7,636 nucleotides of DNA from positions 1 through 7,636 of the forward strand of contig QHVR01000492.1 of the NCBI GenBank assembly GCA_003223595.1. The letters run 5' to 3'. Positions within the stretch are counted from its first letter, which is position 1, and every line of letters begins with the position of its first letter. Under the pieces are notes generated by a model. It did no database searches, was not told the DNA's origin, and was given only the letters and a program-made list of their open reading frames with translations. The stretch is from Acidobacteriota bacterium. GTDB lineage: Bacteria; Acidobacteriota; Terriglobia; Terriglobales; Acidobacteriaceae. Both the position numbers and the translations under genes were made by a program. Shown here one piece after another: positions 1 to 5,189 of the stretch.

Positions 1-1
1 G

Positions 2-466
2 GCGAGCAGCTATTTCAAACTCGATCAGAGCGATCGCTGGACGAAGGATGGCTGGTTCCGTACCGGGGACGTGGTGACGATCGATGCGGAAGGGTATGTG
101 AAGATCACTGACCGGGTGAAGGATTTGATCAAATCCGGAGGAGAGTGGATCAGTTCGGTGGATCTGGAGAATGCAATTGTGGCTCACGAGGCGGTGAAGG
201 AGGCTGCGGTCATTGCGGTAGCGCATCCGAAGTGGGTGGAACGGCCGCTTGCAGTCGTCGTACTGAAACAAGGCCGGCAGGTGAAAGAGGCCGAGTTATG
301 CGCTTTCCTGGCGACGCGATTTGCGAAGTGGCAACTGCCCAATGCGTTCGTCTTTGTGGATGAACTGCCGCATACATCAACGGGGAAGCTGCTGAAGAGC
401 AAACTGCGGCAGCAATTTGGCGAGTGGCAATGGGAGCAGGTTCCGGCGGGGCAAGGCACAGCATGA
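2..466 (+). CDS. Acyl-CoA synthetase (AMP-forming), C-terminal part; 5' end outside window
   Basis: Activates a carboxylic acid, probably a medium- or long-chain fatty acid, to its CoA thioester through an acyl-AMP intermediate in the cytoplasm. Only the last 154 residues are present; the frame is open to the window edge, so the N-terminal AMP-binding domain lies upstream. Visible ANL-superfamily motifs are GWFRTGD (fragment residues 17-23, whose Asp contacts the ATP ribose), the hinge region DRVKDLIKSGGEWISS (37-52), and PHTSTGK (123-129), whose final Lys is the usual adenylation lysine. GGEWISSVDLE and the HPKW..RPL stretch resemble the FadD/AlkK-type fatty acid ligases more than acetyl-CoA synthetases; this is family knowledge, and the exact chain length cannot be read from the fragment. 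The gene ends 21 nt before a DUF962/Mpo1-like gene on the same strand, so co-transcription is likely. The superfamily is certain; the substrate is inferred. Confidence 0.93.
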   Translation, partial: ASSYFKLDQSDRWTKDGWFRTGDVVTIDAEGYVKITDRVKDLIKSGGEWISSVDLENAIVAHEAVKEAAVIAVAHPKWVERPLAVVVLKQGRQVKEAELCAFLATRFAKWQLPNAFVFVDELPHTSTGKLLKSKLRQQFGEWQWEQVPAGQGTA

Positions 467-487
467 AGTCGGGCTGAGAACCGGTGT

Positions 488-805
488 ATGATTTTCAGCA
501 CGATGTTAGGCGGACTTACCAGCCAGGAGTGGGTTGCGCGTTATTCGCGAAGCCACCAGCACCCGGTCAACCGGCTGTGCCACACGTTGGGGATCCCGAC
601 GATTATCATTTCAATTGCAGTGTTTCTGATCGGATTCCGTTATCACAGGCTGTGGGCCTGGGCTTTGGGGCTGTTCGTGGCGGGATGGGTTCTGCAATTC
701 GTGGGGCATGCGTTTGAGGGCAAGCCGCCCGAGTTTTTCAAAGACTGGCGATTTCTTTTTGTGGGCGTGCGCTGGTGGTGGGCCAAGATTAAAGGCAAAG
801 CCTGA
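488..805 (+). CDS. DUF962 / Mpo1-like small membrane protein
   Basis: A 105-residue protein of the DUF962 (Mpo1-like, yeast YGL010w) family. The family hallmarks are visible: HQHPVNRLCHTLGIP (residues 23-37), a two-segment hydrophobic core (about 36-50 and 56-73), then QFVGHAFEGKPPEF (70-83). The conserved histidines H23, H32 and H74 are where the yeast enzyme is thought to bind iron. Yeast Mpo1 is an Fe(II)-dependent dioxygenase that removes one carbon from 2-hydroxy fatty acids (alpha-oxidation); whether bacterial members do the same is inference. The ATG at 488 has no good Shine-Dalgarno sequence; a second in-frame ATG at 503 would remove only five residues, leaving every motif intact. It sits between an acyl-CoA ligase (21 nt upstream) and a DoxX protein (25 nt downstream), a context that fits fatty-acid metabolism. 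Confidence 0.87.
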   Translation: MIFSTMLGGLTSQEWVARYSRSHQHPVNRLCHTLGIPTIIISIAVFLIGFRYHRLWAWALGLFVAGWVLQFVGHAFEGKPPEFFKDWRFLFVGVRWWWAKIKGKA

Positions 806-830
806 ATCCTGAGTTGACCCAGGAGGATGC

Positions 831-1217
831 ATGTTCCCTGTGTTGTCCCGCTTCACTGATATAGGAATCCTACTGCTTCGACTCATGGTCGGAGTCGTGT
901 TTGTGAGTAGCGGGTACAGCCACCTGAAAGATCCCGAGGGGCGGTCGAAGAGCATCGGGATGTCGAAAGGGTTTACGGTGTTTCTGGGAATGGCCGAGGT
1001 GGCAGGAGGTTTAGGAGTTGCGGCTGGCGTGCTGACTCAGATTGCCGCGTTCGGATTGATCCTCATCATGCTGGGCGCGATCCAGAAGAAGATGTTTGTG
1101 TGGCACACCGGCTTTTGGGGGGAGAAATCATCGGGCTGGCACTACGATTTGATTTTTGTGCTGATGAACCTGCTGATTGCGTTTACGGATGGAGGAAGTT
1201 ACGTGCTTGTGAAGTAA
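831..1217 (+). CDS. DoxX family membrane protein
   Basis: A 128-residue inner-membrane protein with the DoxX-like pattern: four hydrophobic helices (about 9-28, 46-66, 69-86 and 104-120), the first beginning RLMVGVVFVSSGYSHLKDP, where the G-x-x-H-L/F-x-x-P-type signature follows helix 1. The name comes from a subunit of an archaeal thiosulfate:quinone oxidoreductase, but most bacterial members have no known enzyme activity; some are linked to redox or thiol stress. W91-H92 and W103-H104 lie around the loop before helix 4. The start is fixed by a strong AGGAGG at 821-826, four nt before the ATG, the clearest ribosome binding site in this operon. It is the last gene of the acyl-CoA ligase-Mpo1-like-DoxX run; no good intrinsic terminator follows. 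Family assignment is firm, function unknown. Confidence 0.87.
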   Translation: MFPVLSRFTDIGILLLRLMVGVVFVSSGYSHLKDPEGRSKSIGMSKGFTVFLGMAEVAGGLGVAAGVLTQIAAFGLILIMLGAIQKKMFVWHTGFWGEKSSGWHYDLIFVLMNLLIAFTDGGSYVLVK

Positions 1218-1278
1218 TCCGGACGACAGTTCTAAGGACAAGTCGTTTCTCCCGAGTGTATGGGTTGTGACCGCAATC

Positions 1279-1307
1279 TTGTCCACCCGGCCTCTCTCAT
1301 CTATGCT
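1279..1307 (+). promoter_or_regulatory. Candidate sigma-70-type promoter for the Cys-rich protein/TonB receptor unit
   Basis: TTGTCC (1279-1284) and TATGCT (1302-1307) are separated by exactly 17 nt; each matches four of six positions of the standard -35 and -10 boxes. It lies in the only sizeable gap upstream of 1434 and would give a transcript starting near 1314, leaving a leader of about 120 nt containing the G-rich run. A competing -10 box, TAAAAT at 1333-1338, has a poorer -35 partner. This is sequence matching by eye only, and such matches occur by chance. Confidence 0.3.
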
Positions 1308-1340
1308 GACTGGATTGGGTTCTGGATATCGATAAAATCA

Positions 1341-1370
1341 GGGCTCAGGGGTTGGGGATTAGGGGCCGGG
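1341..1370 (+). other. G-quadruplex-type run of five G tracts
   Basis: Within 30 nt the plus strand carries five runs of three or more G (1341-1343, 1348-1351, 1354-1357, 1362-1365, 1368-1370) separated by loops of 4, 2, 4 and 2 nt. This satisfies the usual G3+N1-7 rule for an intramolecular G-quadruplex with one spare tract. It is on the sense strand of the leader before the Cys-rich protein gene, so it could form in DNA or in the mRNA. The core GGGGATTAGGGG looks like a repeat of a G-tract unit, so a decayed intergenic repeat is an alternative. Confidence 0.6.
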
Positions 1371-1433
1371 CTTGTCGGTTGGATTCTTTGTGGTGCCTTC
1401 TTCTGTCCCCGGTGAATTTTGCACTGGAAAAAT

Positions 1434-1781
1434 ATGCAGCGCGTGATCGCGCGGTTTTTGCTGCTGTTGGTGGCTGCCGGAACTCTTGTTCCTCCGGCAC
1501 TGCAGGCCTCGGGTGCGCCTAGTCATCTGTGCTGCCGGCGCTCGGCGCAGCATCGTTGTCACAGTTATGCGCTGATCGATCCGGAACAAGCGGCAATTCA
1601 TGCCCCGGGATGTTCGCGCGACTGCCGTCGCGCCGTGGCAGTCTCGCAGTGGGCGCATCCGGAACCGTGGCGCGTCATCCGGGAGCAGCAGCGATCGGCG
1701 CTCAAGCGGACCGAGGCTCGCTCTCATTCTCTTGCAATCGGCGTCTCGTCAGCGCGGTCAACGCGCGCTCCTCCTGCCTAG
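1434..1781 (+). CDS. Small exported Cys-rich protein (CCRR type), unknown function
   Basis: A 115-residue protein from ATG 1434; a TTG at 1419 in frame would add five residues. The N-terminus is a clean Sec signal peptide: RVIAR, a hydrophobic core LLLLVAAG, then PALQA with likely cleavage after A25. The mature part opens with a Cys/His/Arg cluster, HLCCRRSAQHRCHS (residues 31-44), followed by C60 and C64 in a CSRDC arrangement: five cysteines in all, with several histidines nearby. From memory, Acidobacteria often encode small secreted proteins with a CCRR..HHC motif and a C-terminal RGPP-like end just before TonB receptors; here the end is STRAPPA. The copy is divergent (QHRC instead of HHC). 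Metal binding is plausible from the Cys/His cluster but not shown. It lies 86 nt before the TonB receptor start, probably in one operon. Overlapping open frames in this GC-rich stretch lack a signal peptide. Confidence 0.6.
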   Translation: MQRVIARFLLLLVAAGTLVPPALQASGAPSHLCCRRSAQHRCHSYALIDPEQAAIHAPGCSRDCRRAVAVSQWAHPEPWRVIREQQRSALKRTEARSHSLAIGVSSARSTRAPPA

Positions 1782-1817
1782 TACGTCTCTCGTTCGTTTG
1801 CAATTGAAAAACTATCA

Positions 1818-1855
1818 GCGGCGCAAGCAGGCGGTTTGGTCTGCTTTTCTGCCGC
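1818..1855 (+). promoter_or_regulatory. Strong hairpin just upstream of the TonB receptor ribosome binding site
   Basis: An inverted repeat with two stems. The outer stem is GCGGC (1818-1822) with GCCGC (1851-1855). The inner stem is AAGCAGGC (1825-1832) with GGTCTGCTT (1839-1846, one G-U pair). A six-nt loop (1833-1838) and a 2x4 internal loop complete it, giving about 13 pairs. It ends three nt before the GGGAGA that serves the receptor start at 1868. A TTTT run (1845-1848) partly lies in the stem, so it is a poor intrinsic terminator. It could tune receptor translation relative to the upstream small gene or protect the mRNA end; no ligand-binding class is recognised. Confidence 0.45.
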
Positions 1856-1857
1856 AT

Positions 1858-1863
1858 GGGAGA
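1858..1863 (+). promoter_or_regulatory. Shine-Dalgarno that decides the TonB receptor start
   Basis: GGGAGA lies four nt before the ATG at 1868, and its GGAG core five nt before. The alternative ATG at 1856 precedes this element and has no purine-rich sequence upstream, so 1868 is preferred. Confidence 0.6.
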
Positions 1864-1867
1864 TGGT

Positions 1868-4135
1868 ATGCGCTGCGTTCGCATTGCGCTGTACACGTAT
1901 GTGTTGGGGGTCGGCCTGGCGGGATGGGCGGCGGTGGTGGGTTCGGTTCGCGGCATCATTCACGATCCACAGCATCGTCCCGTGGCGAATGCCATGGTGA
2001 TGATCAAAGCGCAGACCTCCGATTGGGCGGCGACGATGAACTCTGACGCGAACGGAGAGTTCGTTTTCAACGCGGTGCCCCTGGGGGAGTACGCGGTCAG
2101 CGTCTCGGGCACAGGATTTGAGCAGACGCAACAGGATGTTCTGGTGGCATCGGGCTCGCAGCCAGTGCTGCATTTTGCGCTGAACGTGGCCGGGACCAAG
2201 GAGACGGTGAATGTGACGGCTAGCCCGGAAGGGGTGCTGACGGATTCGCATACTCCGACGACGGTAGTCGATCGCGAGGAGATTTCGCGAACTCCGGGGG
2301 CGGCGCGGACGAACAGCATGGCCATGATCACGGATTACGTTCCGGGGGCGTATATGGTGCACGACCAGCTGCATGTTCGTGGGGGACATCAGACCAGCTG
2401 GTTGGTGGATGGAGTGCCGGTTCCGAATACGAACATCGCGTCGAATATCGGGCCGCAGTTCGATCCCAAGGACATTGACTACCTGGAGGTGAGCCGCGGT
2501 GGATATGGAGCGGAGTCTGGCGACCGGACCTATGGAGTGTTTAACGTGGTGCCGCGTACCGGGTTCGAGCGCAATCGGGAAGCAGAGCTGGTGTTGAGCG
2601 CGGGCAACTTTTATCAGACGAATGATCAGTTCAGCTTCGGCAGCCACACTGCGCGGTTTGCCTACTATGCCAGCGTGAATGGCAACCGCAGCAACCTGGG
2701 CATCGAGACGCCGGTGCCGGAGATGGTACACGATGCGGCGAACGGGTATGGGGGATTTGGGACTTTGATTTTCAATGCCGACCCGTCCGACCAGTTTCGA
2801 CTGGTGACTTCATTCCGCCGCGATTATTACCAGATTCCTTATGACCCATTTCCTTACGACATCGAAAATGGGTTAGTGAACGGGGTGCTGACGGGGCAGT
2901 ATCCGAGCCTGAATCTGCGGGATGGGGATCACGAGGCGGATGCGGTGGCGAATGTTTCCTGGGTGCATACGTTCAATTCGAAGACCCTGATGACGGTGTC
3001 GCCGTTCTATCACTACAACCGGGCGAACTACGACAGCTCAGTAAGCGATCCGGTGGCCACGACGGATCACCGCAGCTCGAAGTATGCCGGCGGGCAAGTG
3101 AGTTTCAGCGCAAATGTCAGGAGAAACGATCTGCAGCTTGGGTTGTACAGCTTCTATCAGCAGAACAGCGAGTTGTTGGGGGCGACGTTCAACGATGGGA
3201 GCGGGAACGCGTTCCTGGTGGCAGAGAATCCCACGGGGAGCATGACGTCGTTTTTCATCGATGACAAGTTCAAGCCGGCGACGTGGCTGACGCTGTCTGC
3301 GGGAGCGAGGCCGACGCACTTCTCCGGCGGCGTGATGGAGAATTCGGTGAGTCCGCGGTTTGGAGTGGCGCTCAACGTTCCGAAGCTGAAATGGACGTTG
3401 CGGGCGTCGTACGGGCATTACTACCAGCCGCCGCCGCTGTTGACTGCTTCGGGGCCGCTGCTGCAGTTTGCCAATAACAACAACCTGGCATTCACGTCGC
3501 TGTACGGGGAGCGGGATGAAGAGTCGCAATTCGGGGTGAATATTCCGTGGCGGGGTTGGGTGATCGATGCGGATACATTCCAAACGAATGCGCGGAATTT
3601 TTTCGATCACAACAACATCGGCGAATCGAACTTGTTCTTCCCGCTGACGATTGAGCGGGCGCACATTCGGGGATGGGAACTTACCTTGCGTTCTCCGCGG
3701 CTGGCGCACCGGGCGCTGATTCACGTCGCGTACTCGAACCAGGTGGCATGGGCAGGAGGAGTCATCAGTGGAGGGCTCACGGATTTCTCGTCTCTGGACT
3801 GGGGGCCGCTCGATCACGATCAGCGGAATACTCTGAATGTGGGGGCTGACGTCACGCTGCCGTTACGGGCCTATCTTTCCACCAATGTCTACTACGGATC
3901 AGGATTCATTAATGCTTTTCCGGGAGAGCCTTATCCAGGGGATTATCTGCCCGGGCATACGAGCTTCGATCTGACATTAGGCAAGGATTTCGGTGAGCGA
4001 TTCTCGGCATCAGTGTCCGCGCTCAATGTTGCCAATCGCCGCTACCTGATCGACAACAGCGTCACCTTCGGCGGCTTTCACTGGAATAGTCCACGGGAGG
4101 CATTCCTAGAACTTAAGTATCGATTTCACTACTAG
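1868..4135 (+). CDS. TonB-dependent outer membrane receptor with N-terminal carboxypeptidase-regulatory-like domain
   Basis: A 755-residue outer-membrane transporter that would bring a ligand into the periplasm using TonB-ExbBD energy. From the preferred start: a signal peptide (about 1-22), a carboxypeptidase-regulatory-like beta-sandwich (about 25-104, with GSVRGIIHDPQHRPVANAMV and DANGEFVFNAVPLGEYAV), a TonB-box-like ETVNVTAS (112-119), a plug domain (about 127-232, with VRGGHQTSWLVDGVPVPN and YLEVSRGGYGAESGDRTYGV), and a barrel to the C-terminus. The protein ends ELKYRFHY, with the terminal aromatic residue expected for BAM-assembled barrels. NVANRRYLIDNSVTFGG near the end is typical of siderophore- or metal-type receptors. 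This architecture is abundant in Acidobacteriota and Bacteroidota. It follows the Cys-rich secreted protein and a leader hairpin. The ligand is unknown; no SusD partner is present, which argues against a polysaccharide-uptake locus. An in-frame ATG at 1856 is the alternative start (759 residues). Confidence 0.93.
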   Translation: MRCVRIALYTYVLGVGLAGWAAVVGSVRGIIHDPQHRPVANAMVMIKAQTSDWAATMNSDANGEFVFNAVPLGEYAVSVSGTGFEQTQQDVLVASGSQPVLHFALNVAGTKETVNVTASPEGVLTDSHTPTTVVDREEISRTPGAARTNSMAMITDYVPGAYMVHDQLHVRGGHQTSWLVDGVPVPNTNIASNIGPQFDPKDIDYLEVSRGGYGAESGDRTYGVFNVVPRTGFERNREAELVLSAGNFYQTNDQFSFGSHTARFAYYASVNGNRSNLGIETPVPEMVHDAANGYGGFGTLIFNADPSDQFRLVTSFRRDYYQIPYDPFPYDIENGLVNGVLTGQYPSLNLRDGDHEADAVANVSWVHTFNSKTLMTVSPFYHYNRANYDSSVSDPVATTDHRSSKYAGGQVSFSANVRRNDLQLGLYSFYQQNSELLGATFNDGSGNAFLVAENPTGSMTSFFIDDKFKPATWLTLSAGARPTHFSGGVMENSVSPRFGVALNVPKLKWTLRASYGHYYQPPPLLTASGPLLQFANNNNLAFTSLYGERDEESQFGVNIPWRGWVIDADTFQTNARNFFDHNNIGESNLFFPLTIERAHIRGWELTLRSPRLAHRALIHVAYSNQVAWAGGVISGGLTDFSSLDWGPLDHDQRNTLNVGADVTLPLRAYLSTNVYYGSGFINAFPGEPYPGDYLPGHTSFDLTLGKDFGERFSASVSALNVANRRYLIDNSVTFGGFHWNSPREAFLELKYRFHY

Positions 4136-4386
4136 TATGGCGGCGCGGCCGGATATGACGGGTCATCACGTCATCGCCATCAGGCAGCACGCCAAGTCAA
4201 ACGGTTGTGACCTGCGTTATCCCGCGCGGGCCCTTTAAGACGTGTAGTTCCGAAAAAAGTTACAGCGGGCTTCCCCAGGAAAAGTCGCGTCTTCCTCCCG
4301 TTACTGCGAAATTTTGGGGAACCTTCGATAACGGCCATCCAGCGCTCATCTTTTTGCAGAGCGGAGTGCCCAGCCTTCGACGCGAT
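4136..4386. other. Convergent intergenic region without a supported gene
   Basis: This lies between the ends of the TonB receptor gene (plus) and the DinB-like gene (minus). It holds two short palindromic elements: ATGAC-GG-GTCAT (4155-4166, with a further GTCAT at 4170-4174) and CCCGCGCGGG (4221-4230). An A6 run at 4252-4257 would read as T6 on the minus strand, but no convincing stem precedes it in that direction. An open frame running from 4207 into the DinB gene is antisense to it and shows no family features. I see no clear intrinsic terminator or RNA gene. Confidence 0.5.
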
Positions 4387-5037
4387 TCACTTTCTCGGGA
4401 AATTCGGGTCGTTCTTGATCTCGCGAATCTGCTGTATGTGGCGCTCGGCGTGTGTGGAGATCTCCAGCATCCACTGCCAGCAATCGATCAACTGTCGATC
4501 TCCGAAACTGTGGGCCCGCATGTCATCGCTGGTGGTCTTGATGTACTCGATCATGGTGGCGCGCAGCGCCTGAAACTTCCCGAGTGCCGTACCCAAGTCC
4601 TTGTAGGTTTCGACTTTTTCGTGCCCACCGCCGGTCTTGGTATGCACTACGCGATCGATGCCGTACCAAAGGATTTCGGCGTCGGTGGCGGCGGATTTCT
4701 TAGTGTTCATATCCGGCGCGGCCCTAAGCGCTTTCTGGAGGTCACGCCAATAGTCCGGTTCGGCGACGGCCAGATGGGAAACAACTTCGCGAATGCTCCA
4801 GCGATCGGGCGAAGCCTTGTACTCCAGCTGCGCTGGCGATAAGCCCTGCACCAGCTCGGCCACCATTTGCGTGGTCATTTCGAAATGCACCAGGAGGTGT
4901 TCGCGGTCGTCGTTGGACAGGGGCGCAGCCAACAGGGGCACGGCCAACAGGGGCACGGCCAACAGACAAACAGTCAGTGTGAGAATTGTCCAACCTCGGA
5001 GCATATGTGTTCGGAGGGTGTTTACGGTGAAGAGCAT
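4387..5037 (-). CDS. Exported DinB-like (YfiT-fold) four-helix protein
   Basis: A DinB-superfamily protein of 216 residues from the preferred start. DinB-fold proteins are four-helix bundles that bind a divalent metal through three histidines; many bacterial members are thiol transferases or have no known function. Here the usual positions are seen as SHLAVAE (H88) and THAERHIQQI (H196, H200), with SPDRWSIREVVSHL as the typical helix-2 entry. Unusually it carries an N-terminal signal sequence (TILTLTVCLLAVP and on, to about residue 40), so the bundle should act outside the cytoplasm; most relatives are cytosolic. The signal core is lengthened by a 15-bp DNA tandem repeat. Starts at 5061, 5037 and 5004 are all in frame; 5037 has GGAAAGG eight nt upstream, while the other two have no ribosome binding site. 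It lies downstream of the cNMP/DUF1003 gene on the same strand, with a gap of about 140 bp. Function unknown. Confidence 0.85.
   Translation of the reverse strand: MLFTVNTLRTHMLRGWTILTLTVCLLAVPLLAVPLLAAPLSNDDREHLLVHFEMTTQMVAELVQGLSPAQLEYKASPDRWSIREVVSHLAVAEPDYWRDLQKALRAAPDMNTKKSAATDAEILWYGIDRVVHTKTGGGHEKVETYKDLGTALGKFQALRATMIEYIKTTSDDMRAHSFGDRQLIDCWQWMLEISTHAERHIQQIREIKNDPNFPRK
4928..4965 (+). repeat. 15-bp in-frame tandem repeat within the DinB-like signal peptide
   Basis: Two perfect copies of GCCAACAGGGGCACG (4928-4942 and 4943-4957) are followed by the first eight bases of a third (4958-4965); a degenerate copy precedes at about 4914-4927. On the coding (minus) strand each unit encodes Leu-Leu-Ala-Val-Pro, and the degenerate unit gives Leu-Leu-Ala-Ala-Pro. 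The unit is a multiple of three, so gain or loss of a copy keeps the reading frame and only changes the length of the signal peptide's hydrophobic core. Confidence 0.9.
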
Positions 5038-5156
5038 AGTGGGGGCCTTTCCGGAATACATCTCTTGGACGATCAGAGGAGAGGAAGGTCATCACACTCC
5101 GGAAATAGTCTGATGCACAGCTTCTCGGCGTTTGCCTCGTAAACTTCGCTGAGGGC

Positions 5157-5189
5157 GCCCGGGGCTGGATTCGAATCTCACTCCCGGGC
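5157..5189. repeat. Inverted repeat across the stop codon of the cNMP/DUF1003 gene
   Basis: GCCCGGG (5157-5163) and CCCGGGC (5183-5189) form a 7-bp perfect stem around a 19-nt loop that itself contains the 10-bp palindrome GATTCGAATC (5168-5177). The stop codon of the minus-strand gene (5178-5180) is in the loop. No T run follows on the minus strand, so it is not a standard intrinsic terminator; it may be an mRNA 3'-end structure separating this gene from the DinB-like gene. Confidence 0.4.

Noticed and set aside
1223..1246. ACGAC...GTCGT inverted repeat after DoxX followed by TTTCT
   Set aside because: Only five pairs around a 14-nt loop with an interrupted T run; too weak to call a terminator.
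1529..2046. Two overlapping plus-strand frames between the Cys-rich gene and the receptor
   Set aside because: Neither has a signal peptide, ribosome binding site or domain, and both overlap genes with better support. A frameshifted extension of the Cys-rich protein was considered, but the 1434 frame already ends in a family-like RAPPA tail.
1778..2731. Long minus-strand open frame (317 codons) opposite the TonB receptor
   Set aside because: It is antisense to the signal peptide, carboxypeptidase-like domain and plug of a clear receptor; its product is Arg/His-rich and low in recognisable structure, as expected for a shadow frame in GC-rich coding DNA.
3038..3817. Minus-strand open frame (259 codons) opposite the receptor barrel
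   Set aside because: Very Arg/Pro/Gln-rich product with no domain, fully inside a well-supported gene on the other strand.
4221..4230. CCCGCGCGGG palindrome as a possible terminator or operator
   Set aside because: A perfect palindrome without a loop or T run in a GC-rich gap is expected by chance; no partner site or conserved spacing is visible.
4207..4842. Plus-strand open frame (211 codons) across the convergent gap and the DinB-like gene
   Set aside because: Most of it is antisense to the DinB-like gene, which has matching family motifs; the frame has no ribosome binding site or recognisable domain.
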